Origin: Ornithoclostridium faecigallinarum
Lineage (GTDB): Bacteria > Bacillota > Clostridia > Christensenellales > UBA3700
Reading direction: 5' to 3'
Assembly (NCBI GenBank): GCA_018713665.1
Contig: DVOI01000013.1
Coordinates: 1-35,183, forward strand
DNA length: 35,183 nucleotides
Of this stretch, positions 7,013 through 15,452 are shown piece by piece. A program made the position numbers and the translations under genes. Numbering within the stretch: the stretch's first letter is position 1; the number at the start of each line of letters is the position of its first letter. Below the pieces are notes generated by a model. That model saw only the letters and a list, made by a program, of their open reading frames with translations, had not been told where the DNA came from and did no database searches.

Positions 7013-7890
7013 CTCACCTTTTTGAGCATCGCGTGATAGTGCGCGCTGTTGCCGGGCGGCAGCATGTTGAAGCCCTGCTTTTTTGACAGTTCTCTCTCCC
7101 TGTCGGCGAAGTCGTTAAGTCCCCACCACGGCTCGACGCAGATGTAGCCGTCCTCGCCTTGCGGCTCGCCCCAAAGCGCGAGCACCGGCGGCGACGGAAG
7201 CAAGCCTATCTCCCAAAGCGAGCCGCCGCGCGTGTACAATTTTATGTCGCGGAAGGGCGCGTCACACAGCATCAATGTGCCGTACTTTTCGACCGTCTCC
7301 GCGGTCGTTTCGACCTGTTTGATTGGGGCGAACTCCTCCTTGCCGACGACAAAGTGCCCCTTTTGATCGAGGCGCCAAACATGCGGCTCGATCTGCTTGC
7401 GAAAACGCAAAATATCCGTACCCGTGTTTGTTTTGCCGTATTTCGCCCCGTCGAGCATAAACGACGGATGCAGTCCGAACGAATAGTACATCGGCACTGT
7501 TCCCCTGTTGATGATGACGTGGTGCTGATAGAGTTTGCGCCTGCGCAGCGCATACTTGACCGTGTACTCGAAGTCGAACGGGTAGACCTTTTTGTCCTCG
7601 TCGGTCGCGCGATAGGTCAAGATGACGAAGTCGTCGCCCCTCTCGCGCACCGCCATATCACGCTGTTTGAGAAAGCCGTGTATCGGCAGCTCATACGCCT
7701 CGCCGTTCACGGTGTAATCGCCACCGTTCTGTCTGCCGACGATGGGGAACAGCACCGCGTCGATGCCGCCGCCGGTGTTGCCGCGCTTGTCTATTACGCA
7801 CTCTTCGCCGCCGATTGTCAGTGATTCCACGCACGCGCCGATTGTCTCGATTACTGCGTGAGATCCGTCTTTTGTCAACTCTATCTTCAT
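7009..7890 (-). CDS. Aldose 1-epimerase family protein (LacX-like)
   Basis: 293 residues, matching the galactose mutarotase-like fold in its LacX-type subgroup. Recognisable segments are FPIVGRQNGGDYTVNGEAY, LPIHGFLKQRDM carrying the first conserved His, the central HPSFML motif with the second His, and a late Glu in YICVEPWWGLND that corresponds to the catalytic acid position. Members interconvert alpha and beta anomers of sugars or sugar phosphates; the true substrate of LacX-like proteins is poorly defined. Its ATG overlaps the MATE stop (ATGA), with GGAGGTAAGGT as the ribosome binding site. Confidence 0.9.
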   Translation of the reverse strand: MKIELTKDGSHAVIETIGACVESLTIGGEECVIDKRGNTGGGIDAVLFPIVGRQNGGDYTVNGEAYELPIHGFLKQRDMAVRERGDDFVILTYRATDEDKKVYPFDFEYTVKYALRRRKLYQHHVIINRGTVPMYYSFGLHPSFMLDGAKYGKTNTGTDILRFRKQIEPHVWRLDQKGHFVVGKEEFAPIKQVETTAETVEKYGTLMLCDAPFRDIKLYTRGGSLWEIGLLPSPPVLALWGEPQGEDGYICVEPWWGLNDFADRERELSKKQGFNMLPPGNSAHYHAMLKKVR

Positions 7891-9287
7891 ACCTTACCTC
7901 CGTTCGGGACGTCGCCCGAGCTTGTATTCGCGGTCATCGCCGCGCGTCTTTTCATGATCTTGGGGAAAGCGATTGCAAACGTCGTCGTGCTGAGCGCCGC
8001 CGCGCCGATGTCGGCGATAGGTTCGGCATAAAACGCCGCCTGCACGCCGTAGATTGTCGGCAGTACGATTACGCTGACCGTATAGAGCAACAGCTTGCGC
8101 GTCAGTGACAGCGCAATCGCGAACCGCGGCTGCCCGAGCGCGGTGAAGCCGTCGACGAACGCATATTGAAGCGCGAGCGGAATTATGCCGATCATATATA
8201 CGCGCACTCCCCAAACGCTCTTGTCCAAGATGTCCGCACTGTCGGTGAACAGCGTCGCGAACGGGCGCGCAATCGCAAACGAGAGCGCGAACATCACCGC
8301 GGTGAACGCGACGCACATCGCGACGATGCGAAGCTCCGCCCTCTTGACGAGCTCGAGGTTACGCGCGCCGTAGTTGAACGACAGCACGGGCTGGGTACCC
8401 GAAGTGATGCCCAGCATCGGCATCGTAACCAGCGAGAGGAACGCCTGCACAATTGTCGAGACGGTGATCCAATCGTCCCCCTGCGCGCCGCCGTGGCGTT
8501 GAAGGACCGTGTTGACGGCGATTATGATGACGCTGTCCGTCGCCATGATCGCGAACGGCGAAATGCCCATGACGGTGATGCGCCCCATGATCTTGAACGA
8601 GGGCTTGCGCACCGCGAGCCTGCATTTGACGCTCTTGCGCGTCAGGAACACGACGACGAACACAAACGACAGCGCCTGCGAGATCACCGTCGCGATCGCC
8701 GCGCCCGAGACGCCCATATCGAACACGAAGATGAACAGCGGATCGAGCGCGATGTTGGCGAACGCACCGATCAGGATTGTGAACATGCCCATCCCCGAGT
8801 AGCCCTCGGCGATGATGAACTGATTGAGCCCGGTCGCTGTGATCGAGAACACGCTGCCCAGCGCGTATATCAGCAGATACTGCCGCGCATATTCGTACGA
8901 ATTTTCGCTCGCGCCGAAAGTCATCAGGATGGGGCGGAGCGCGCAGCATACGACGACGGTCAGCACCGCGGCGATTGCGACCAGCATCACCGCCGCGCAC
9001 GACAAAATCTTTTTCGCCCTCTCGTCGTCGCCCTCGCCGAGCGCCATCGAAAAGATGGGCGCGCCGCCGGTGCCTACCAGAAAAGCAAACGACGATATCA
9101 GCGTGGTAATCGGGGCGCAAACGCCCACGCCCGCCAGCGCGATATCGCCGATGACGTCGATGTTGCCGACAAAAATGCGGTCTACGATGGAATAGAGCAC
9201 GTTGACCAGCTGCGCAACCATTGCGGGAACCGCCAGCTTGACCACCGTTGCAAAAACCTTGTTGTCCGAAAGATCGACCGCTCTCAT
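7887..9287 (-). CDS. MATE-family multidrug/metabolite efflux transporter
   Basis: 466 residues with about twelve hydrophobic segments arranged as two pseudo-repeats, the hallmark of the MATE family of cation-coupled exporters. The N-terminus MRAVDLSDNKVFATVVKLAVPAMVAQ and IVDRIFVGNIDVIGDIALAGVG are typical of the Firmicutes group. I chose the ATG at 9287, preceded by GAGG, rather than a TTG at 9338, because 9338 lies in the -35 box of the promoter. It is first in the MATE-epimerase-ybaK transcript. Substrate unknown. Confidence 0.94.
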   Translation of the reverse strand: MRAVDLSDNKVFATVVKLAVPAMVAQLVNVLYSIVDRIFVGNIDVIGDIALAGVGVCAPITTLISSFAFLVGTGGAPIFSMALGEGDDERAKKILSCAAVMLVAIAAVLTVVVCCALRPILMTFGASENSYEYARQYLLIYALGSVFSITATGLNQFIIAEGYSGMGMFTILIGAFANIALDPLFIFVFDMGVSGAAIATVISQALSFVFVVVFLTRKSVKCRLAVRKPSFKIMGRITVMGISPFAIMATDSVIIIAVNTVLQRHGGAQGDDWITVSTIVQAFLSLVTMPMLGITSGTQPVLSFNYGARNLELVKRAELRIVAMCVAFTAVMFALSFAIARPFATLFTDSADILDKSVWGVRVYMIGIIPLALQYAFVDGFTALGQPRFAIALSLTRKLLLYTVSVIVLPTIYGVQAAFYAEPIADIGAAALSTTTFAIAFPKIMKRRAAMTANTSSGDVPNGGKV

Positions 9288-9309
9288 CTCTTGCCTCGAT
9301 TGCGTTGCA

Positions 9310-9338
9310 ATTATATTACGCGGGCGCGAGAATGTCAA
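9310..9338 (-). promoter_or_regulatory. Perfect consensus sigma-A promoter of the MATE-epimerase-ybaK operon
   Basis: On the minus strand TTGACA (9338-9333), exactly 17 bases, TATAAT (9315-9310). The predicted start of transcription is near 9303, leaving a short leader of about 15 bases before the ATG at 9287. Confidence 0.88.
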
Positions 9339-9445
9339 CGGTTTTTGCGCTCAAATGTGCGGCTGCAATACGGCTTGGGCGACGGCGCGCCTCAAAGATG
9401 TCCGCCCGGATATCGAAATTGCCGACACGTTTCGCTTTTTTGCAC

Positions 9446-9473
9446 AAAAAAGCCGCCCCGGTTCGGAGCGGCT
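9446..9473 (-). terminator. Intrinsic terminator of the ktrBA transcript
   Basis: AGCCGC-mismatch-CCG pairs with its complement around a 3-base loop (9451-9470 plus flanks), followed on the minus strand by six T. It lies 13 bases after the ktrA stop. Confidence 0.85.
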
Positions 9474-9485
9474 CGTCTTTTGTTT

Positions 9486-10172
9486 TCAGCCCTTTGCTAT
9501 GCGGTCGGCGAACGACTTGATGGAATCGGACTCGCCTCCGATGACCATCTTGTCCCCTCTCGCGAACGTCGTCTCGCCCGAAGGCATCGAGTTGACGCCC
9601 GAGCCCGAGATGACGATCAGCACGTTGACGTCAAAGCGGTTGCGCAAGTTCATCTCCGACAGCTTTTTGCCTGCCCAGTCATCGGGCACCGCGACCTGCG
9701 CGATGCTATAATTTGACGTGATGTTGACGATGTCGCTGATCTGCGGCTGAGTCAAAAGCCTTGCCGTCTTGACCGCGCTGTCCGCCTCGGGGATGATGAC
9801 ATAGTCGACGCCGATCTTTTCGAGCACGCGCGCGTGCTTTGCGTTCTGCGCCTTGGCGACGATGTAGTTGCAGCCCATCTCCTTGCAATTGAGCGCGGTG
9901 ATGATGGACGCCTGGATGTTGTCGCCAATCGCGATGACGACGCCGTCGAACTCGGTGATGCCGATCTGGCGCAGATTGCTCTCTTCGGCGACGTTGGTCG
10001 CGACCGCGTGGGTCGCGTTGTCGGCGATCTCGTAGATGCGGTCCTCGTTTTGGTCGACCGCGAGCACCTCGCAGCCGCTGTTGTAGAGCGCCTTGGTGAG
10101 CTCGGTGCCGAACCTTCCGAGTCCGAGCACCGCGACCTGTCTCATATTGGATTTGGGTAATTTGTTGTTCAT
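9486..10172 (-). CDS. ktrA: KtrA-type potassium uptake regulatory subunit (RCK protein)
   Basis: Cytoplasmic gating subunit of a Ktr/Trk potassium uptake system, 228 residues. An N-terminal RCK domain carries the dinucleotide-binding motif VLGLGRFG (14-21) with an acidic residue at the end of the second strand (LAVDQNEDR). A C-terminal RCK_C domain runs from about residue 145. The start at 10172 is supported by GAGGGAGAG directly upstream; a second ATG at 10145 is possible but has no such site. It lies 19 bases after the ktrB-type gene, and the terminator follows. Confidence 0.94.
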   Translation of the reverse strand: MNNKLPKSNMRQVAVLGLGRFGTELTKALYNSGCEVLAVDQNEDRIYEIADNATHAVATNVAEESNLRQIGITEFDGVVIAIGDNIQASIITALNCKEMGCNYIVAKAQNAKHARVLEKIGVDYVIIPEADSAVKTARLLTQPQISDIVNITSNYSIAQVAVPDDWAGKKLSEMNLRNRFDVNVLIVISGSGVNSMPSGETTFARGDKMVIGGESDSIKSFADRIAKG

Positions 10173-10191
10173 CTCTCCCTCTCTTTTTACT

Positions 10192-11559
10192 TTATAGTAC
10201 TATTCCCGCTTCGGGATATTTGACCGTTGCTTCGGGTTTTCTCGAGCCGGACATGAACGCCATAAAGAAGCCGAACGACCCTATCCTGCCCATATACATA
10301 TTGATCGTGATGATCAATTTCGCCGCGGTGTTGAGCTGAGGCGTGACGTCGAGCGAAAGCCCGACGGTCGCGTACGCGCTGACCTGCTCGAACAGCAATT
10401 CCGAGCTCGTGAACTGATCGCCGCAGGCGATGTTTAGCGCCATCACGCTGATCGCCGCGACGGACACCGCAAGCGTGAATATCGTCGCCGCCTTGGATAT
10501 CGTCTCTCTGCCTATGCTGCGCATATCGATGACGACCTCGCGCTTGTGGCTGAGCGTCGCATAGATCGTAACCAACAGCACGAACATCGTCGTCGTCTTG
10601 ATACCGCCGCCGGTACTGCCGGGGCAGACGCCGATGAACATCAACACGATCGTCAAAGTCTGCGAAAATGTCGTCATACCCGATTGGCTGAACGACGCAA
10701 AGCCCGCGGTACGCGCGGTGACCGATTGGAAGAACGCGTTGACTATCTTGTTGCCCACGCTCATATTGCCGATGGTCTCGGGGTTGTCGAATTCCGCCGC
10801 GAAAATGCCGACCGCTCCGATAAGGATCAAAGCCGCGGTCAGCGGTATGACGATCTTGGTGTGCAGCCTGAGCTTGCGCCACCTGCGGTTGTGAGCTATG
10901 TCGGACACGACCATAAAGCCTATGCCGCCCAGCACGATCAGCAGCATAGTGACGATCAGGATGAACGGGTCTTCGGCAAACATACAATAGGAAGTGCCTT
11001 CGGTCGAGACGATGTCAAAGCCGGAATTGCAAAACGCCATCACGCTGTGGAACAGCCCGTACCACACCGCAAGCCCCGGCGAATAGTAGCGCGAAAACGC
11101 CAGCGCGAGCAGCAGCGCGCCGATCAATTCGGTCGCGACGGTCATTTTGAGAATGTCGAACGTGAGCCTTTTGAGGTCGTCCATGCCGTCGTGGGACAGC
11201 TCCTCGGTCATGCTGATGCGCTTACGCAGCGAAACTTTGTGACGAATGAGAAGATAGACGCCCGAAGAGATGGTCATGAAGCCGAGCCCGCCTATCTGGA
11301 CCAAAAACAATATCACTACATGTCCGAACGTGGTAAACTCCGTGGCAACGGTGTTGACTACAAGACCGGTGACGCAGGTCGCGCTGGTCGCGGTGAACAG
11401 AGCGTCCACAAACGACAGCGAGCCGGGAGCCGTGGTCGACCACGGCAGCATCAGCAGCGCCGCGCCGATCATGATGACGGCAAAAAAGCTGAGCATGATC
11501 AACCTGATCGGGGTGAAGATGCGCTCTGCCATATGTCTGAATCCAAACTTGCCTTTCAT
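10192..11559 (-). CDS. ktrB: KtrB/TrkH-type potassium transporter membrane subunit
   Basis: 455 residues, many membrane segments. The protein has the four pore repeats of the Trk/Ktr superfamily: TSATCVTGLVV (first selectivity-filter region), MAFCNSGFD (second), TARTAGFASF (third) and SAYATVGLS (fourth). The C-terminal MYMGRIGSFGFFMAF is typical of KtrB. It mediates K+ uptake, probably Na+-coupled, with the KtrA subunit encoded next. The ATG at 11559 has AAAGAGG about 4 bases upstream; an in-frame alternative start at 11613 is rejected because it overlaps the -35 box. Confidence 0.95.
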   Translation of the reverse strand: MKGKFGFRHMAERIFTPIRLIMLSFFAVIMIGAALLMLPWSTTAPGSLSFVDALFTATSATCVTGLVVNTVATEFTTFGHVVILFLVQIGGLGFMTISSGVYLLIRHKVSLRKRISMTEELSHDGMDDLKRLTFDILKMTVATELIGALLLALAFSRYYSPGLAVWYGLFHSVMAFCNSGFDIVSTEGTSYCMFAEDPFILIVTMLLIVLGGIGFMVVSDIAHNRRWRKLRLHTKIVIPLTAALILIGAVGIFAAEFDNPETIGNMSVGNKIVNAFFQSVTARTAGFASFSQSGMTTFSQTLTIVLMFIGVCPGSTGGGIKTTTMFVLLVTIYATLSHKREVVIDMRSIGRETISKAATIFTLAVSVAAISVMALNIACGDQFTSSELLFEQVSAYATVGLSLDVTPQLNTAAKLIITINMYMGRIGSFGFFMAFMSGSRKPEATVKYPEAGIVL

Positions 11560-11584
11560 ACAACCTCTTTGCGATTCAAGTCGT

Positions 11585-11613
11585 ATTATACACCATACCC
11601 GATCAAAAGGCAA
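11585..11613 (-). promoter_or_regulatory. Sigma-A promoter of ktrBA
   Basis: TTGCCT (11613-11608), 17 bases, TATAAT (11590-11585) on the minus strand. It gives a leader of about 19 bases, too short to hold the c-di-AMP (ydaO-type) riboswitch that often controls ktr genes in Firmicutes. Confidence 0.7.
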
Positions 11614-11628
11614 TGATTTGACGGCACA

Positions 11629-13068
11629 TCAATTTTGAGGGGCGGCGGGCGGCTCGGAGACGTTGGACGGCGAGGGACTTTGCCCGTACACCACAGCGCG
11701 CGGCAGTTTTTCGCCGTCGGCAAGCCCGAGTTGTCTGCGCTTTTTGAGAATGCGGTGAAGTATGACGACATAGGCGATGACGAGGAATATGTCGACGAAC
11801 ACCCACGCCGTCGGATTGGACGCGCATATGCCCGCAAAGCCGAAGTGCTTGGCAAACACGAGCGACGCGACCACTCTGCCCGCGACCTCGAGCATGCCTC
11901 CGACCATCGTCAGCGCGCTCCTGCCTATGCCCTGCAACGCGTCGCGATAGACAAATATGATCGCGAGGAAGATATAAAATCCGCCCTGCCAAAGCAGGTA
12001 TTGCTTGGACATGTCCATGATCTCGTCGGTGACGTCGGACGAGAACAGCTTGGTCATCGGTTCCGCGCCGAGCGTGACGAACGCAAGCCCGACCAGCGCG
12101 CAGACGACGCCGATCGCCATGCTGTATCTCACGCCCTTGCGAATGTTGGAGAACTGCCCCGCGCCGTAATTTTGACCGCAATAGGTCGCGACCGTGCTGC
12201 CGAGCGCATAGAGGCTCTGCGTCGCGAGGTTGTCGATCTTGGACGCGGCGGTATAGGCGGTGACCGCGACCGAACCGAGTTTGTTGAGCGCGGTCTGCTG
12301 CACCATCATGCCGATCGAGGTGATCGAAAATTGGAGCGCCATCGGAAGTCCTATCGCCATGTGCTGCCAATAGAACATGAGCGGATTGGCGAAGTGTTTG
12401 CCGCGAATGCGGAACCTCTTGAACCTTGCGAACAGGAACGCAAAGCACCCAATCGCCGACACGCCCTGCGACAGCACCGTCGCCCAGCCTGCGCCGGCGA
12501 CCCCCATCTTGAACGCTACGATGAACAGAAAGTCAAGCCCGACGTTGAGCACAGCCGCGACGACGAGGAAGACGAGCGGCGTGCGGCTGTCGCCTATCGC
12601 GCGCAGCACCGACGAGCCGAGATTGTAGAACACCGTCGCGATCAATCCCCAATAGATCGTCACGATGTAGTCGTACGAATAGCCGATGATGTCGTCCGGG
12701 GTCTGCATGAGTTTGAGCAGGGGCATCGTCGTCACGACGCTGACCGCGGTCAAAACGACGGTCAGACCCGCGCCGAGAAGGATGGACGAAGCGATGCTGC
12801 GCCGCACTCCCTCTTCGTCCTTTGCTCCGAAGAGCTGACTCGTCTTGACCGCAAAGCCGGCGGTCAAACCCTGCACGAATCCTATGATGAGAAAAGATAT
12901 CGCGCCCGTCGCGCCTACGCCCGCGAGCGCGTCGTTGTTGATCGTCTGACCGACGATGATCGCGTCGACCATGCTGTAAAGCTGTTGGAAAACATTGCCG
13001 ATAAAGATCGGTATCGTAAACAAGATTATCTTGCGCAGCGGTTTACCCGCAGTGAGGTCGCTCGTCAT
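11629..13068 (-). CDS. Second MATE-family efflux transporter
   Basis: 479 residues, about twelve membrane segments. The N-terminus (TAGKPLRKIILFTIPIF, LYSMVDAIIVGQ) and the central GMMVQQTALNKLG and CGQNYGAGQ segments are typical of Firmicutes DinF/NorM-like MATE proteins. It is a different branch from the MATE protein at 7887-9287. The C-terminal ~45 residues form a polar, Pro/Ser-rich tail (SPSPSNVSEPPAAPQN) unlike most members. The ATG at 13068 has GGAAGGAC upstream. It is monocistronic as far as can be seen, and no terminator is visible after it. Confidence 0.93.
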   Translation of the reverse strand: MTSDLTAGKPLRKIILFTIPIFIGNVFQQLYSMVDAIIVGQTINNDALAGVGATGAISFLIIGFVQGLTAGFAVKTSQLFGAKDEEGVRRSIASSILLGAGLTVVLTAVSVVTTMPLLKLMQTPDDIIGYSYDYIVTIYWGLIATVFYNLGSSVLRAIGDSRTPLVFLVVAAVLNVGLDFLFIVAFKMGVAGAGWATVLSQGVSAIGCFAFLFARFKRFRIRGKHFANPLMFYWQHMAIGLPMALQFSITSIGMMVQQTALNKLGSVAVTAYTAASKIDNLATQSLYALGSTVATYCGQNYGAGQFSNIRKGVRYSMAIGVVCALVGLAFVTLGAEPMTKLFSSDVTDEIMDMSKQYLLWQGGFYIFLAIIFVYRDALQGIGRSALTMVGGMLEVAGRVVASLVFAKHFGFAGICASNPTAWVFVDIFLVIAYVVILHRILKKRRQLGLADGEKLPRAVVYGQSPSPSNVSEPPAAPQN

Positions 13069-13125
13069 ACTGTCCTTCCGTTGAAGTTGTCGCCTCAAAG
13101 CCTTCCCCACGGCAGCGCAAGCAGT

Positions 13126-13131
13126 ATTATA
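13126..13131 (-). promoter_or_regulatory. Probable -10 box of the second MATE gene
   Basis: TATAAT on the minus strand 57 bases before the ATG. The hexamer 17 bases upstream (ATACGC) does not resemble a -35 box, so this is a weak call. Confidence 0.35.
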
Positions 13132-13181
13132 TTACAATAAATGCAAAAGCGTATACTTTTTTTGCGACTTTTTGAAAAATT

Positions 13182-14246
13182 TTACGATTGAATGGGTATG
13201 GACGCGACCGCGTCGAGATCTTCGCGCGCGCAGCCGCGTCCGCTCACTATCATATTGTATGCCTGAGAGGCAATCATCGCGGCGTTGTCCGTGCACAATT
13301 TGAGCGGCGGATAAAAGACCTCTATGCCGCGCGCCTTCGCCTTTTGAGTCATGCTCTCGCGCAGATACGCGTTGGCGGCGACGCCGCCTGCGATTACAAT
13401 TTTTTTCGTGCCCGTGTCGATTGCGGCACGCAATGCCGCGTCCGTCATCATGTCCACCGCCCTGTTTTGAAAGGACTTGGCGACGTCGGCTCGAACGACC
13501 TCCTCTCCCTTTTGTTCGGCGGTGTGAACATAGTTTATGACCGCGGTCTTGAGTCCGCTGTACGAAAAGTCATATCCCTTCTCGTCCTTGAGCGGCATGG
13601 GAAGACGCACGTTGTCTTTGCCGTCTTCGGCGAGCTTTTGTATCTTGGGGCCGCCCGGATACTCCAGCCCGAGCACGCGCGCAACCTTGTCGAACGCCTC
13701 TCCTACGGCGTCGTCCTGCGTCGTCCCGAGCAGCTCGATCTCGTCAAGTCCTGTCACCTTTGCGACGGCGGTGTGACCGCCGCTCGCAATCAGACAAATG
13801 TACGGCGGTTTGAGGTCGGGGAAAGCGAGATAGTTGGCGGCGATGTGTCCCTTGATGTGGTTGACCGCAATCAGCGGCTTGTCGAGAGCGTACGCGAACG
13901 CCTTTGCGAACGACACTCCTACGAGCAGCGCTCCCAAAAGCCCCGAGCCGTACGTCACCGCCACACAATCGAGCTCGTCCGCACTCACTTTCGCGTCGGA
14001 GAGCGCTTGGGACACGACGCCCGATATCGCCATGATGTGGTTGCGCGACGCAATCTCGGGGACTACGCCGCCGTAGCGTTTGTGAATGTCGATCTGCGAG
14101 GCAATCACGTTGGAGAGGATCTCTCTGCCGCGCGTGATAGCGCACGCGGTCTCGTCGCAAGACGACTCAATCGCGAGTATGAGCAGGTCGTCCCTGTCCC
14201 TCATCGCCTCAATCTTTTTGCACGAACGCTCGTACCAATCGCTCAT
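13182..14246 (-). CDS. tsaD: tRNA N6-adenosine threonylcarbamoyltransferase TsaD
   Basis: Transfers the threonylcarbamoyl group to A37 of ANN-decoding tRNAs, working with TsaB, TsaE and TsaC, which are not in this window. The 354 residues show the ASKHA-fold ATPase signature LAIESSCDETA (24-34), the metal-binding NHIKGH (His130, His134), and SGGHTAV and GGVAANAYLR in the second half. The N-terminus is about 20 residues longer than in the E. coli protein. I keep the ATG at 14246 because AAGG sits 7 bases upstream; an internal ATG at 14204 is the alternative. It follows prfB by one base, so it is coupled to the secA-prfB transcript. Confidence 0.96.
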   Translation of the reverse strand: MSDWYERSCKKIEAMRDRDDLLILAIESSCDETACAITRGREILSNVIASQIDIHKRYGGVVPEIASRNHIMAISGVVSQALSDAKVSADELDCVAVTYGSGLLGALLVGVSFAKAFAYALDKPLIAVNHIKGHIAANYLAFPDLKPPYICLIASGGHTAVAKVTGLDEIELLGTTQDDAVGEAFDKVARVLGLEYPGGPKIQKLAEDGKDNVRLPMPLKDEKGYDFSYSGLKTAVINYVHTAEQKGEEVVRADVAKSFQNRAVDMMTDAALRAAIDTGTKKIVIAGGVAANAYLRESMTQKAKARGIEVFYPPLKLCTDNAAMIASQAYNMIVSGRGCAREDLDAVASIPIQS

Positions 14247-14247
14247 A

Positions 14248-15351
14248 TCACGCCTTGGACTTCTTCAAAAAGTCGAAGATGAAGTCCTCGAGTTCACCGT
14301 CCATGACGGCGGTGATATTGCCCGTCTCACAGCCTGTGCGGTGGTCTTTGACCATCGTATACGGGCAGAAGACATAGCTGCGGATTTGGCTGCCCCACTC
14401 TATCTTTTTGACTTCGCCCTTGAGTTCCGCCTCGTGTTCCTGCTGTTCCTGCTCCTGCCTCTCGGCGAGCTTGCCGCGCAGCATCTCCATCGCCTGCTCG
14501 CGGTTTTGAATTTGGCTGCGCTCGTTTTGGCACTGCACGACGATTCCGGTCGGGATATGCGTGATGCGCACCGCGCTGTCCGTCTTGTTAACGTGCTGAC
14601 CGCCGGCGCCGCCGCTGCGATAGGTATCTATTTTGAGGTCTTCGGGACGGATGACGATCTCCGCCGCGTCGTCGATCTTGGGCATCACCTCGACGGACGC
14701 GAACGACGTCTGTCTGCGCGACTGCGAGTCAAACGGCGAAATGCGCACGAGACGATGCACGCCCTTTTCGGACTTGAGATAGCCGTACGCGTTCTCTCCC
14801 TCGACGGTGAAGGTGATGCTCTTGAGTCCGGCGTCGTCGCCCGCGAGCGAATCGATCACAGTGACCTTGTAGCCGTTGCGTTCGGCGTAGCGCGTATACA
14901 TGCGATAGAGCATGCTGACCCAATCCTGCGCCTCTGTGCCGCCCGCGCCCGAGTGCAGCGACATGATCGCGTCGTTGCCGTCGTATTTGCCGTTGAGCAG
15001 CGTCTGCAATCGCAGCTCCTCCGTCAGCTTGTCTATCTCCGCCATCTCCGCGGCGATCTCTTCCTGTTCGCTGTCCGTACCGCTCTCGAGACTGAGGTCA
15101 ATCAACACCTCGAGATCGTCGGTGCGCGAGACGAGTTTGTCATATTTTTCGAGCTTGCCGTCGACCGCCGCCGCCTCTCTGTTGACCGCGGTCGCCTTGC
15201 CGAGGTCGGACCAAAAGCCTTCGCTCTCCTGTTTTGCGGTCAACTCGGCGCGGCGCTTTTTCAGCCCCTCGACGTCGAGGGCGTCGCCGAGTTCCTGAAG
15301 CTGCCTGCGCAGCTTGCCCATATCCTGTTTTGCCTGTTCGATCAGTATCAT
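14248..15351 (-). CDS. prfB: Peptide chain release factor 2 (RF2), no programmed frameshift
   Basis: Class 1 release factor for UGA and UAA. The 367 residues carry the SPF codon-recognition tripeptide (205-207) and the GGQ peptidyl-tRNA hydrolysis motif (250-252), which rules out RF1. The gene is encoded in one continuous frame from an ATG at 15351 with AGGAGAGAAG just upstream. The region equivalent to the usual autoregulatory frameshift site (residues 21-28, LGDALDVE) has no in-frame UGA and no slippery CUU-UGA. It lies downstream of secA, the classical Firmicutes arrangement, and tsaD follows one base later. Confidence 0.96.
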   Translation of the reverse strand: MILIEQAKQDMGKLRRQLQELGDALDVEGLKKRRAELTAKQESEGFWSDLGKATAVNREAAAVDGKLEKYDKLVSRTDDLEVLIDLSLESGTDSEQEEIAAEMAEIDKLTEELRLQTLLNGKYDGNDAIMSLHSGAGGTEAQDWVSMLYRMYTRYAERNGYKVTVIDSLAGDDAGLKSITFTVEGENAYGYLKSEKGVHRLVRISPFDSQSRRQTSFASVEVMPKIDDAAEIVIRPEDLKIDTYRSGGAGGQHVNKTDSAVRITHIPTGIVVQCQNERSQIQNREQAMEMLRGKLAERQEQEQQEHEAELKGEVKKIEWGSQIRSYVFCPYTMVKDHRTGCETGNITAVMDGELEDFIFDFLKKSKA

Positions 15352-15452
15352 CTTCTCTCCTGTTATCTTATCCTCACGCGATGCAACTTGTCGCGCAGTC
15401 TCGCTTTAGGCGATAATTTTTTGTGACATGTATCGGATATCGCCCTTTTTCG

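Noticed and set aside
9288..9338. Alternative upstream TTG start of the first MATE gene
   Set aside because: The TTG coincides with the -35 box of a perfect promoter; the ATG at 9287 has a ribosome binding site.
15352..15452. Terminator between secA and prfB
   Set aside because: A GGCGATA/TATCGCC pairing exists but has a 23-base loop and no T-run after it, so I do not call it. The genes may be co-transcribed.
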